A program made the position numbers and the translations under genes. Below are positions 1 to 8,539 of a stretch of DNA of 64,000 bases, in pieces; the stretch's first letter is position 1; each line of letters opens with the position of its first letter. A model generated the notes under the pieces. That model saw only the letters and a program-made list of their open reading frames with translations, was not told the DNA's origin and did no database searches. This DNA comes from Acidobacteriota bacterium (GTDB taxonomy: Bacteria; Acidobacteriota; Terriglobia; Acidiferrales; UBA7541): the NCBI GenBank assembly GCA_013289715.1, contig JABCZJ010000003.1:1-64000 (forward strand). Direction: 5' to 3'.

Positions 1-521
1 GTGATGTAGTTAGTGCTCAAATTATTCTCCAAAGGGCTCGGATAAGTCCTTCAAACCGTAACGCAGCGTAAGTAATCGCAAGCGTGGTTTGAGAAGCCGT
101 CTCGTTTACGCGGCGGAGAAGTCACATACGTATTTCTAGCAATAGCGCCGACATTCCGAATGTGTGAGCGCCAGTCGGGGCACTGTTGATGCCTCCAAAG
201 GAGACGACATGCTCGAGCCGTCCCGAACTCGGAACCCCACCCTCCCCGCGCGCATGCTCGCGCGCGGGCCCGCCTCGCAGCACTCGCCACTCATCACTGG
301 CTAAATCAATCGCTAGCGAAACATAATCGAAAGCCTATGCAGCTCATTGAAAACAATCACCGGCGACCCAAATCAATCGCTAGTTCTTGTCGTGTTTTTC
401 GCGACTACGATCCCAAAGCCGAACGGCTCCGGGAGCCGGCAAAGGCGACAGCGTCCGGGCACGGATCCTTTGCATCGCAGCGGAAAGAGACCGGTTCCCT
501 GCCGGGATTTGAAGCGCGCAC
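1..521. other. No convincing gene; contains a dispersed repeat
   Basis: Open frames here are short, have no recognisable protein pattern and overlap one another. The only structure seen is a repeat (about 141-300) that occurs again near 43.4 kb. Confidence 0.6.
141..300 (+). repeat. Dispersed repeat family R4, copy A
   Basis: Positions 141-240 align without gaps to 43441-43540. Counted by eye, 69 of 100 bases are identical, and the block GCCTCCAAAG is fully conserved and followed closely by ACATGCTCG. Similarity fades beyond about 240, but both copies end in a GCCACTCATCACT-like tail. I do not recognise the family. It could be a non-coding RNA or an intergenic mobile repeat; no coding frame is obviously conserved. 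Confidence 0.55.
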
Positions 522-791
522 ATGATCGAAAACCATTTGTCCGGAATGAAGGCGCGCAGCGGCGCGGTGATGTTCCTCTGCTCCGCATGCAGGGTGGCGC
601 CGAACTTCCGATTCGGTGCGGAAGCAGACGGCGAATTTTTCTATTTGCCGATTTGCCCGAAATGCGAAATTGGGCTGGGCGAGCGGAAATCCATGGACGC
701 GCGCGATTTCGAACTGCGCGAATTCGCGCGCAATTGGAGATTGCGGCACTCAGGCGTTCGCATTAGCCCGCGGGATCTTTTTGGCGCGTAG
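522..791 (+). CDS. Small hypothetical protein with two CxxC pairs
   Basis: This 89-residue frame contains CSAC near residue 20 and CPKC near residue 47, the spacing of a small zinc ribbon, separated by an aromatic-rich stretch. I do not recognise the family. There is no strong ribosome binding site before the ATG, and another ATG lies nine codons in. The last 29 bases overlap the 3' end of a small membrane-protein gene on the other strand, so the two converge. The paired cysteines argue for a real gene, but the short length keeps confidence low. Confidence 0.42.
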   Translation: MIENHLSGMKARSGAVMFLCSACRVAPNFRFGAEADGEFFYLPICPKCEIGLGERKSMDARDFELREFARNWRLRHSGVRISPRDLFGA

Positions 792-936
792 CTTTTACAG
801 CGCTGAGAATTCCGACGCCTAACAAGATGATAGCGCCCACGGCGATCCAGTGCGCGGGCACGTGGATCAAATAGGCGCCGTAGATCAGCCCGGCGATCAC
901 GATTGCGAATCCGGCGGCGTACAGGCCGAATGACAT
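763..936 (-). CDS. 57-residue membrane protein
   Basis: The frame starts MSFGLYAAGFAIVIAGLIYG and reads through two hydrophobic segments (about residues 4-24 and 29-46) joined by a short turn containing HVPAHW. It ends in a basic tail (KATRQKDPAG). A GAGGAG ribosome binding site lies just upstream of the ATG. It is too small for many gene finders. It resembles the many two-helix membrane miniproteins of unknown function and sits first in a minus-strand group of small envelope and stress genes. Confidence 0.6.
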   Translation of the reverse strand: MSFGLYAAGFAIVIAGLIYGAYLIHVPAHWIAVGAIILLGVGILSAVKATRQKDPAG

Positions 937-1019
937 GGCGACTCCTCACGCGCTCCCCGCGTTCCGTAGCGTGCGAGTGCGGCGATTTGCAGATTGAAAA
1001 ATGCTAACGCAAGAACGTG

Positions 1020-1601
1020 TTAGGCGCTTTGCGCGCGCGCTATTTCGGGCTCGTTGACCAGCTCCTCGAAGAGCGTGCGGTAGTGAATCATGGCTTGGCG
1101 CAATTCCTCGGTGTTGGCTTTGCCGGCGGATTGACGCAGCGCGCATTGGTGCGCGGCGCGGTAATTTTCGAGAACCAGAGGATGATCCACGGAAATATCG
1201 GCGGCGCGTTGCTCGAAATCGCTGACGGGATAGCCACGCGTGGCCATCACATCGGTGAGAAGCTGGTCGGCGTCGCTGACGGCGCTTCCCGGGCCATCCA
1301 CGAAGCGGGCCTGGACTTTAGCCCAGGATTCGATGAAGCGTGCGCGATCGCCGGCGCCGAGCGGGTGAATGTGCAGTTTCTCGACTCGTGTGGCGCGCGC
1401 GTTCAGGGCGGCCTCCGCTTTCTGTTGACTGCCGCCTTCGCTTACGGCGCGAGTGTACTCGGTGGCGCCAAATTGGGTGCGGAGTTTTGCCGTGTGGCGT
1501 TTGCGGACGGATTGCCAAATGCCGATGCCTGCCAGCACGACCACTGCTGCGACGGCGAAGATAATGATGATCTGCGTGGTGCTTAGAGCTGCGAAGTTCA
1601 T
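1020..1601 (-). CDS. Membrane-anchored conserved hypothetical protein
   Basis: A 193-residue protein with one N-terminal transmembrane helix (about residues 8-28), a basic stop-transfer stretch (RKRHTAKL), and a cytoplasmic, mostly helical remainder. The middle (AGDRARFIESWAKVQARFVD, then DADQLLTDVMATRGYP) matches a widespread uncharacterised family I know from Proteobacteria and Acidobacteria, often found beside stress genes. The start is fixed by a GGGAGGT site. It is followed by a CsbD-like gene on the same strand. The biochemical role is unknown. Confidence 0.72.
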   Translation of the reverse strand: MNFAALSTTQIIIIFAVAAVVVLAGIGIWQSVRKRHTAKLRTQFGATEYTRAVSEGGSQQKAEAALNARATRVEKLHIHPLGAGDRARFIESWAKVQARFVDGPGSAVSDADQLLTDVMATRGYPVSDFEQRAADISVDHPLVLENYRAAHQCALRQSAGKANTEELRQAMIHYRTLFEELVNEPEIARAQSA

Positions 1602-1690
1602 GAAATACCTCCCTTTTTACAAGCGTGCGTGCATGCCCGGATGGACGAGAGCGTCATGGGGCGCTGCCGATCTGTTTTGGCCTGGCGCTT

Positions 1691-1873
1691 CTAGGGTTTC
1701 TCGATGATTTTTTCTACTTGCGCGATTTTCTGCTGGATTTTTCCGGCGATTTTTTCGACGATGCCGTCGGCTTCGAGGTCGGGATTGTTGGTTAGCTTTC
1801 CGGCTTGACTCTTGATGGCACCTTTCGCTTCGTGAAATGTGCCTTCGGCCGTGTCCTTGGTGCTGTCTTTCAT
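1691..1873 (-). CDS. CsbD-like stress protein
   Basis: A 60-residue acidic and lysine-rich protein with the CsbD pattern: an amphipathic N-terminus, GAIKSQAGKLTNNPDLEADG, then KIAGKIQQKI. CsbD proteins are small, abundant cytoplasmic proteins induced by general stress in many bacteria; their activity is not known. An AGGAGG site lies at good distance from the ATG. Neighbours on the same strand are small membrane proteins, supporting a stress/envelope context. Confidence 0.82.
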   Translation of the reverse strand: MKDSTKDTAEGTFHEAKGAIKSQAGKLTNNPDLEADGIVEKIAGKIQQKIAQVEKIIEKP

Positions 1874-1895
1874 ACTCGTGTGCCTCCTGAGTTAT

Positions 1896-2216
1896 TCAAC
1901 GAACAATTCCAGTTACGCGACGGCGGTCCAGAGCAGGATGAAAAGCCATCTGCGCGCGCAGTGGCGCATTTACGAGCTGCGTGGAGGAAAGAGGAATTCG
2001 CCTTTCGACTTGGTAGCCCGTTGCTAGCGGCAAACCGCCAGAGATGGGCCGCGTTGCTGTGGCGCGCGCGTGAATCCATTTCACGGCCTCGTATAAACAT
2101 CTCGCGATGACGAGGCCGAGCATCAGCGTGACGAACAGTCCGATGTAGCCGACCACAAAAATCACGAAGGCCGCAATCACTTGCGCTGCGAAACTGAACC
2201 GGAGGATGAGTGCCAT
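1896..2216 (-). CDS. Small membrane protein, unknown function
   Basis: A 106-residue protein whose first half is hydrophobic (about residues 4-45, one long or two short helices: AAQVIAAFVIFVVGYIGLF, then MLGLVIARCLYEAV). A polar, basic tail follows. The start was chosen at the ATG preceded by AAAGGAG; a longer frame upstream lacks a site. I do not recognise a family. It lies between the CsbD-like gene and another tiny membrane-protein gene. Confidence 0.55.
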   Translation of the reverse strand: MALILRFSFAAQVIAAFVIFVVGYIGLFVTLMLGLVIARCLYEAVKWIHARATATRPISGGLPLATGYQVERRIPLSSTQLVNAPLRAQMAFHPALDRRRVTGIVR

Positions 2217-2345
2217 CGAAGACTCCTTTGGGCGGCTACTTTCTGGAAATCCAGCCACGGCGGGCGCGAGCCCGCCCAAACTGCAAATACGCAATGTGTT
2301 GATGCGATCCGTTCGCGATTGCTTTTCTGTGCGCGGGGGAACGGC

Positions 2346-2498
2346 CTACACGCTGGCGGCGCTGCCTCGCAAAAAATGCAGCACCAGCAGGATCAGGCCA
2401 ACGACGAGCACAATGTGAATGAGCCCCGTGGTGACATGAAACGCGAAAAACCCGAGTAGCCAGAGAACGATCAAAATCGCGGCGAGCATCCCAAGCAT
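2346..2498 (-). CDS. lmo0937-type membrane miniprotein (DUF5670)
   Basis: A 50-residue protein: MLGMLAAILIVLWLLGFFAF, then a glycine/histidine turn (HVTTGLIHIV) and a second hydrophobic helix ending in a short basic tail (RGSAASV). This is the standard look of the lmo0937/DUF5670 family, two-helix proteins of unknown function often found with stress genes. A strong AAGGAG site precedes the ATG. Confidence 0.8.
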   Translation of the reverse strand: MLGMLAAILIVLWLLGFFAFHVTTGLIHIVLVVGLILLVLHFLRGSAASV

Positions 2499-2744
2499 GT
2501 TTGTATCTCCTTGCTTCCGGGCGCGAGAACATCTGCGATGCCTTGATAGCGGACTTCGAGGATGATGCTGGCGGTGCGGAAGAACCCTGTACGAGTGCCA
2601 CAATAGCCGCTGAGAACGCTGCGGTCTGTCTCGTTACGAACACTTTTGCAATATATTTTTTGCTTCGCGTTCGATCGACAGCGCACATTATGCAGATCGG
2701 ACCACACGATCGTGATCCGGTCTGCGGAATGAAAGCTCGGGTGA

Positions 2745-3443
2745 CTATGTGGTGGTGGGAAGCACGCTAGGGCGCCGGGCGAAGATACCCACGGCCGCGA
2801 GCCCGCACAGCAGAAGCGAAAACGCGCCGGGTTCGGCTACGGCAACCGACTCCGGGGTGGTCGTGTGTGAGCCCTTGCCGCCGCCGTCCTTACGATGCTC
2901 CCGTCCGATTCTGAGCCGGACGGATTCGGCGTCGGTGGCGGAGAACGCGGGTTCACGCGAGTCAAACTCGGTGAAGGCACTGGAATGAACGCCCGTGTCC
3001 GATGACGGGGGAAAAAACGTCCCCACGACGAGCGAAGATTCTGCTCCTAGCGCACCAAAGGCGCCGCCTAACCCGAAGCTACCGATGGACGCTATCGCCG
3101 GGGTGGGGTCCGATTGGCGTACATCGTTCTGGGGGCCATCCAGCACTAGAACAGAACCGCGATACGTTCTGGTGGAGATCGCGGTACTCGGGGACTCCGC
3201 AGGAAGTGGGAGGTAAACAAATTCGGAACCCCACACTGGAGCTACCGCCGAAAGAGGCTCAGACACGATGTCGGCCGTCGCAGGCATCGTGAATTTCGCG
3301 GACGAGCTGCGGATGCCGGTTGCCGAAATATCAGCTTTGGGGGATTCGTTCGCGGCGCCCGTGTAAAAGAGACTGTCGGCCCGAACCGAAAACGAAGCAA
3401 TCAGGAGTGCTGCGCAGATTAGAAGAGCTGGCCTAGACTTCAT
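2745..3443 (-). CDS. Exported PEP-CTERM-type protein
   Basis: A 232-residue exported protein. It begins with a signal peptide (MKSRPALLICAALLIASFSV, cleavage after RA) and ends with a tripartite sorting tail: AEPGAF, a hydrophobic segment (SLLLCGLAAVGIF) and an ARR basic patch. This matches PEP-CTERM sorting signals, which exosortases recognise for surface anchoring. The middle is low in hydrophobicity, serine- and alanine-rich, with no recognised domain. The start is set by an AGGAGA site. No exosortase gene is in the window. Confidence 0.7.
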   Translation of the reverse strand: MKSRPALLICAALLIASFSVRADSLFYTGAANESPKADISATGIRSSSAKFTMPATADIVSEPLSAVAPVWGSEFVYLPLPAESPSTAISTRTYRGSVLVLDGPQNDVRQSDPTPAIASIGSFGLGGAFGALGAESSLVVGTFFPPSSDTGVHSSAFTEFDSREPAFSATDAESVRLRIGREHRKDGGGKGSHTTTPESVAVAEPGAFSLLLCGLAAVGIFARRPSVLPTTT

Positions 3444-4285
3444 TGGTATTCTCCTAGGGTGAATGGAGGAGATCCCATTCATGCGAAATGTTAGGCGGGA
3501 GTCAAAACCAATTCTGTTCAATATTATACATATTTACGAATTCGCTATATGTTCGCAATGTATCTCAAAATGGGTAAGCGAGCACGGCGGCGATCGGCGA
3601 TGAGCGGCAAAGGAAAAGCGAGGAGTCTGCGCTGGGTGGATTCGCAAAAATATTTACGGAGGTGTGCAAAAGAGAACAGTTTCAACTTGGCGCGATGCGT
3701 AAAGTCGTGCGCGAATGGCGAGGGTAGGCAGAGAGGACCCTGCAACCAGGGCTGGGGGCGGGGCATTCTCTTCCTTCCTCGCCATCACAAAATTTGGATC
3801 TATGACGCGTGGCGGGTTGGCAAGTGCGAGACGAGGAGGTCGGTGGTCACGCTGATTTCGTTTACCGGATATGATTGCGGGGAGCCCATTCGGATGGGTT
3901 CGTGAGCACAACTGCAATGCCCGTCTCAAGCCCGCACTGTCCAAGCAAAGCGATTCGACGATCGAAGCGGAGAGGGGTGTCCGAATTATCCATCCTGAGC
4001 ATGATACCGATGCGACCGTTTCGCTGCGAGGATCACGATCTGCGTTTTTACCCACTTGCTCCTGCCACGGACGTGAGTCAACCTGAAAGCGAGCCGTCGC
4101 GCTAGCTCGCGACTACCTGCAGAATTCCAGTTCCCAGCGATTAGCGGCCGTTCCTTACGTACGAATCCCTCAAAATCGGCACTCGACGCGGCCATTGAGA
4201 CTGGCGAGGCAAGCCTCGCCCAGGTCGTTTTGTTGCCCTCCGTAGAGTTTCTTGGCTTTGCTGCGACGCGGATAGCGGACCGCAA
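3444..4285. other. Intergenic stretch without a convincing gene
   Basis: About 840 bases between two minus-strand genes. Open frames on both strands are arginine-rich, lack ribosome binding sites and resemble no family. The first part (3490-3570) is relatively AT-rich and may hold the promoter of the PEP-CTERM-type gene, but I cannot name its elements. Confidence 0.5.
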
Positions 4286-6028
4286 TTACAGCTTCTTGTG
4301 ATGGAAGCGGAACATTTGTTCGAAGACGTGCGAATCCTGTAGGCGCCACTGCGTGGGGTCGCAGGGTTGGCGTAGCCAGCGTGAGGTAGTGATTTTCAGT
4401 TGCTGCCAGTCTATGGAGGCGAGTGCCACGACAAATCCTTCCGCGCCGACAACGAATGCTCCGAACCCCACTTTTAACCGGCGAAGCGAGCGTGCCGGCA
4501 GCTGCAGCAAGATCGCCGGATGCGGAGCCCAGGCGGCGGTGGCTGCTGTGGCCACGATACGCTTGCTCCATTTCATGGCCCAGCGAACCAGCGTGACGCG
4601 AAGGGCGATGAGCCTCATCAGGATGGAGCCGAGACGAGCTGATTTGGTGGTGGCGGCGTTGAATGAGGGAGGTGAGAATTTTTTAGGGTGGGGCAACTGG
4701 CATCGAGTCGTGGCCGCAGGGCGACCGAAGGCTGCTTTCGATTCGACCAGGTGCAAGCGGGGATGTTGCGCGGGCGGCGCAGGCTCTCGAGCCTGCTGCA
4801 CTGTTAGCTGCGCTGCCGACTCCGTCATCGCTACCGATGGGAGCGCACTGCCGACCTCGATAAAAAACGCGGTCCAGTCCGAGAGTAATCTGGTCTGTAA
4901 ATGTTCTTGCCAGGGCGCAGCCGGGACGGCGGATGGAATACTCGATGGCGCGGCAATTGCGGCGTCGCCGGCATCATCGCCCGGATACTTCTTGCCGTCC
5001 AAGACTGGCGCGGCAGGTGTCTGAACCGGGCTGATCACATTGTCTTCGGGAGCGGACCCGTCTGGAGAGGGGATGGCGGCAGGAACCGGTGATTGCCGCA
5101 AGACTGGTTCGGCTGGGGCAGTCAGAGAGACCAGCGCGTTCATGAATCTGGATTGCACGGAAATCGCAGCGGAGTTCGGGCCTTCTCTGGGGACCGAATA
5201 CGACGCGACCGGCTTGATATCGTCAAACTGAAATTCGCGCGCGACTTCAGCGACGAAGTGCTCCGGTACCGGCTGTATCTGTTCGACGCTGGCATTGAGG
5301 AGCGCATGCTCACAGAGCAGGTTCATGACGCGGGGTATTCCGCGCGAATAAAAGTGGGCGGCATCCATGGCCTCGTACGAAAAGATGCGCGCGTCGTCGA
5401 CTCCGGCAATGTGCAGGCGCGCCTGAATATACCGGTGAGCTTCCGGGAGCGAGAGAGTGGCTGTCTTGCACCGGAGCGCGATGCGCTGCTTGACCTGACG
5501 CAGCGCCGGTCGCTGGAGACGTTCTTCCAGCTCGGGCTGGCCGGCGAGGACGACCTGAAGCAGCTTTTCGTTGCAAGTCTCCAGATTCAGCAACATGCGA
5601 ATCTCTTCCAGGACGTGTTTGCGGAGACCTTGCGCTTCGTCCACGATCAGCACGGGCGTCTGGCCCGCGCGATAGCGGTCCAGCAGCCACTGCTGAAGGC
5701 GCAGCAGGGCATTGTCTCTCAATTGGGAATCGAACTTGACGGCAAAATCCGCGAGCACAAAATCGAAAAGATGGCTGACTTCCAGATGCGAGTTGAAAAT
5801 GAACGCGGTGGGAGTGTGCTGTTGATGCAGCCCATTGAGGAGGTGGTTGAGCAGGGTGGTCTTGCCGGTTCCGGCTTCGCCCGTGAGCAGGAGGAGACCT
5901 TTGCGATTCTTGATTCCCTGCGTCAAGCCTTCAAACGACTCGCGCGTCTGGCGGGTGAGGAACAGATAACGGGGATCGGGGTTGACGTTAAAGGGGTTTT
6001 CGCGCAATCCGAAAAATTGGTTGTACAT
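4286..6028 (-). CDS. ExeA/GspA-like AAA ATPase with long C-terminal extension
   Basis: A 580-residue protein. It begins MYNQFFGLRENPFNVNPDPR, the hallmark opening of ExeA/GspA-type ATPases. It has a Walker A loop GEAGTGKTT (residues 50-58), a Walker B VLIVDEAQ (about 126-133), and a lid region ending in YSRGIPRVMNLLCEHALL. The ATPase core ends near residue 265. The remaining 300 or so residues are Pro/Ala/Ser-rich, then basic, with a short hydrophobic stretch near residue 525. Family members energise assembly of secretion or polysaccharide export machines at the inner membrane. No secretion gene lies nearby, so the partner is unknown. Confidence 0.82.
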   Translation of the reverse strand: MYNQFFGLRENPFNVNPDPRYLFLTRQTRESFEGLTQGIKNRKGLLLLTGEAGTGKTTLLNHLLNGLHQQHTPTAFIFNSHLEVSHLFDFVLADFAVKFDSQLRDNALLRLQQWLLDRYRAGQTPVLIVDEAQGLRKHVLEEIRMLLNLETCNEKLLQVVLAGQPELEERLQRPALRQVKQRIALRCKTATLSLPEAHRYIQARLHIAGVDDARIFSYEAMDAAHFYSRGIPRVMNLLCEHALLNASVEQIQPVPEHFVAEVAREFQFDDIKPVASYSVPREGPNSAAISVQSRFMNALVSLTAPAEPVLRQSPVPAAIPSPDGSAPEDNVISPVQTPAAPVLDGKKYPGDDAGDAAIAAPSSIPSAVPAAPWQEHLQTRLLSDWTAFFIEVGSALPSVAMTESAAQLTVQQAREPAPPAQHPRLHLVESKAAFGRPAATTRCQLPHPKKFSPPSFNAATTKSARLGSILMRLIALRVTLVRWAMKWSKRIVATAATAAWAPHPAILLQLPARSLRRLKVGFGAFVVGAEGFVVALASIDWQQLKITTSRWLRQPCDPTQWRLQDSHVFEQMFRFHHKKL

Positions 6029-6106
6029 GTCTGGGTCGCCGGCCCGGTGCCTGTGTGCCTTTCCCTGAATTTAAACGATCGCGCGCGCGTTAAGTCATGC
6101 CTCAAA

Positions 6107-6607
6107 TCAATTGATGAATGGCGGCTTTTCGAGCGAGCCGGTTTGTTTGCCCCGGGGCTTAACGGAGGGACGCTCGAAGTCGTCATCTGGTTTGAAGCGT
6201 TGCAGGGCGAGGGACGCCAGATACACGACGTGATTGATCAGGCGATATTCCAGGAGCGTGGGACGCCGCGGATCGCATCCATAAATTTCCAGGGTTCCCA
6301 GGAAGGTTGTGTCCGGTGCGAGAATCGCGCTGGAGGAGAAAACTTCCAGGCCCACTTGCAGAGCGCTGCGGGTCATCGAACAGTTGTGATTTTCGTCGGC
6401 TTCTGGCAGCGAGACGATCGAGACCACGTTGCCAATGCGGACATCGATCATCATGCACAGTTTGTTCAGGATGCCGGGAAGAGGGGCACCGAGAGAGATG
6501 AGCTCGATGATCTGGCGCTCGCCGACAAGCTGGCAGCGGCGGTGGTCAGCACATTGCCGATGAGGGTGAAAATCAGGCGGACGCTTGGAGCGTGATTGTT
6601 CGGACAT
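6107..6607 (-). CDS. Divergent GAF-domain protein
   Basis: A 166-residue protein. The region from ERQIIELISLGAPL through ILNKLCMMID resembles the entry helix of bacterial GAF domains. The stretch FLGTLEIYGCDPRRPTLLEY, followed by INHVVYLASLALQR, matches the end of GAF domains that usually read LGTFAMYYREPRSPT and then HLARIAIER. The middle is shorter than usual, so the fold may be trimmed. GAF domains bind small ligands or partner proteins. The start was placed at the ATG with GGGGTG upstream. It lies 78 bases before the ExeA-like gene on the same strand. Confidence 0.62.
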   Translation of the reverse strand: MSEQSRSKRPPDFHPHRQCADHRRCQLVGERQIIELISLGAPLPGILNKLCMMIDVRIGNVVSIVSLPEADENHNCSMTRSALQVGLEVFSSSAILAPDTTFLGTLEIYGCDPRRPTLLEYRLINHVVYLASLALQRFKPDDDFERPSVKPRGKQTGSLEKPPFIN

Positions 6608-6629
6608 GATGGTCACCCCGCCCGCATCG

Positions 6630-6923
6630 TTATGATCCGCGCGATTCCTCGCGGTTATTGTTGGTCACGAGTTGCTGGTCCAGCTCTTCCCTGCAAATCC
6701 TCATGTCCTCTTGCGAGATGGCGTCCAGGATTCCACTGCTAAAATCGAGCCATTTCCTTCTGAGACCTTCCGCGTGGCGATTCCAGTGAACGAGGGCTTG
6801 GTCCAAGCGCATGAGTCTTTGTGCTCCTTGATATGGATCGAGTTGGCGGGATCGCAAATGCCTCCCGGGACGGAAGCAATACGCACATTGCATAACCCAT
6901 GGCCCAAGCCTGACCCCTCGCAC
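6630..6923 (-). CDS. Hypothetical protein, uncertain
   Basis: A 97-residue frame ending 22 bases before the start of the GAF-domain gene. The C-terminal 60 residues (from RLMRLDQALVHWNRHAEGLR to CREELDQQL) look like a real helical protein. The N-terminal part is less convincing, and the first start is a GTG without a site; a start at the internal MRLDQ would be shorter. No family recognised. It could be a decayed gene. Confidence 0.3.
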   Translation of the reverse strand: MRGVRLGPWVMQCAYCFRPGRHLRSRQLDPYQGAQRLMRLDQALVHWNRHAEGLRRKWLDFSSGILDAISQEDMRICREELDQQLVTNNNREESRGS

Positions 6924-7089
6924 AGGCTTGGGAGCATACTAGAGGCAGGCCGGCGGGATCGCTGTTCACTTTTGCACACTCTTGGCTTTTTGGTTGGGTT
7001 GCCGTGCGACAGCAGACGGACGCCGCGTGTTTTTCTCGCGCCGTCTGTGTAGTGATGTTTGCGCGGTTGTGCCGCGGAAGGGGGAAACG

Positions 7090-7404
7090 ATGGGGTGGCA
7101 TGTGTATGTGGCTTACTTCTTTGCGGGAATGTTCTTGGTGAATGCAGTGCCGCACTTTGTTAGCGGCGTGTGCGGGAGGAAGTTTCCTTCGCCATTTGCC
7201 TCGCCGCCGGGGAAGGGAGAGTCTTCGGCGATGGTGAACGTGTTGTGGGGGGCGTTTAACTTGGTGATCGGGTATTTGCTGGTTTTCCGTGTAGGCGAGT
7301 TTTTCATTCGCGAGACTTGGAGCGTGCTTGCGGTGGGAGCCGGGGGATTGGTGATGGCGGTTATGTTGGCGGCAAATTTTGGCAAGGTTTATGGGGGGAA
7401 ATAG
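7090..7404 (+). CDS. Small multi-pass membrane protein
   Basis: A 104-residue membrane protein with about three hydrophobic segments (residues 3-18, 43-60, 75-95). It carries the conserved-looking stretch MFLVNAVPHFVSGVCGRKF followed by SPFASPPGKG. I have seen this pattern in uncharacterised membrane proteins of several phyla, but no function is known. The start was placed at the ATG after AAGGGGGAAAC; a longer upstream frame has no site and reads as non-protein. Confidence 0.62.
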   Translation: MGWHVYVAYFFAGMFLVNAVPHFVSGVCGRKFPSPFASPPGKGESSAMVNVLWGAFNLVIGYLLVFRVGEFFIRETWSVLAVGAGGLVMAVMLAANFGKVYGGK

Positions 7405-7486
7405 GAGCGCGGTGATCTTCCGGAAGCAAATACCTTGGCACTTCTTGAGTCGCGTGTTGCGAGTTGAACTGCGGCGTGCTGACGAA

Positions 7487-7861
7487 TTATTTGTGGGCGT
7501 AGTCGTCGGCGCCTAAGAAATGCAGCGAGACGTAGGGCTCGTCGCCGACCACCCAGCTATCGTGACCTGGGGGGCCGGGCGGAATGTAGAAGAGTGTGCC
7601 GGGGCGGAGTTCGTGGATGGTACCGTCGTCCATGGCGGCGGTGGCACAGCCGGAGAGGACGAGGCCGACGTGTTCGACGTTGCAGCGAGAAGCGCCGACG
7701 GTGGGGCCGACGTGCTTGGACCAGCGCCAACCTGGTTGGTAGGTAGCGCGGCCGATCGTCATGCGACCGAGGCGGACCAGTTCGAATTTCCCTTCTTCGA
7801 AGGTGCGGATTTCGTCGGGGGATTCGAAGCGCTTTAGAACTACTTCGAGTGTTGGCAGCAT
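7487..7861 (-). CDS. Cupin-domain protein
   Basis: A 124-residue single-domain cupin. The first motif region contains the metal-side residues of GWRWSKHVGP, CNVEHVGLVLSG and the turn DDGTIHELRPGTLFYIPPGPPGHDSW. The conserved cupin 2 half (PGTLFYIPPGPPGHD) is clear. Cupins of this size bind metal and small organic ligands or act as simple oxygenases or isomerases; the substrate cannot be told. The start was taken at MLPTLE, preceded by GCGAGGACC; an ATG nine codons earlier (7888) is the alternative. Confidence 0.75.
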   Translation of the reverse strand: MLPTLEVVLKRFESPDEIRTFEEGKFELVRLGRMTIGRATYQPGWRWSKHVGPTVGASRCNVEHVGLVLSGCATAAMDDGTIHELRPGTLFYIPPGPPGHDSWVVGDEPYVSLHFLGADDYAHK

Positions 7862-8101
7862 TTGTGGTCCTCGCGAGTCGAGATGCATGCGGCACCGCCC
7901 GGGATTATTTTAACGCGAACGGGTGAAGTGTGCACTGCGAGGTGGCGCGCGAGGCCGACCCCTCGATGAGCTGGGGCGCAGCAAGCGGCGCCCCCACCGC
8001 GGTTCGCGCGTGGGAATGCCGCCGAGAATCGGGCGAGGCAAGGTCGGTCAGAGGCAAGGCGACAGTCAGCCGTAGTAGCCCAAAATGGTTTGTGCGGCGA
8101 T

Positions 8102-8539
8102 TCAGGAAATGACGAGTGAAGGAGTGAAGGCGTGGCGGACGCGGGCGCTAACCAGATACGCCAAGGCGCCGATGTATGCGGCGATTACCAGCAACTGCGC
8201 GGCGATGATAGGGGCTGGCGGGTGCAGGACGAATAGAAAGAGGGCGGCGAGCGTCAGGGCGACGCCGAGCGAAAAGGAAGCCATGCAGAGCTGGCGGGCG
8301 GTTTCGCGCAATTGCAGTACGCCGATGCCTAGCGTGGTGTAAATCGCGGCGAGCAACAGCAGCGACATTCCGCCGGCCAGGGCCATGCCGACGATTGCTC
8401 CGGTGATCGGCTCATGGGATTCCCCGCCGGTAAAATTCATGACGCCTACGAAAAAGCATGCGGCTGAACCCAGGACCAGGAGCGCCGCGCCCAGGAACAT
8501 CAGGATGGCTATGAACGTGACACCGATAGGACGTGGCAT
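8102..8539 (-). CDS. Four-helix membrane protein, unknown function
   Basis: A 145-residue protein starting MPRPIGVTFIAILMFLGAAL with four hydrophobic segments (about residues 5-30, 45-70, 78-98, 103-125). The MPRPIGV/TFIAIL opening is typical of uncharacterised acidobacterial and cyanobacterial membrane proteins. An ideal AGGAGG site fixes the start; an upstream extension is not protein-like. No catalytic residues stand out. Confidence 0.65.
   Translation of the reverse strand: MPRPIGVTFIAILMFLGAALLVLGSAACFFVGVMNFTGGESHEPITGAIVGMALAGGMSLLLLAAIYTTLGIGVLQLRETARQLCMASFSLGVALTLAALFLFVLHPPAPIIAAQLLVIAAYIGALAYLVSARVRHAFTPSLVIS

Noticed and set aside
3549..4055. Open frames on both strands in the gap before the ATPase gene
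   Set aside because: Arg-rich, overlapping, no binding sites, no family.
5093..6595. 500-codon open frame on the plus strand
   Set aside because: It lies antisense across the ExeA-like ATPase and GAF genes and has no family pattern; a by-product of their codon use.
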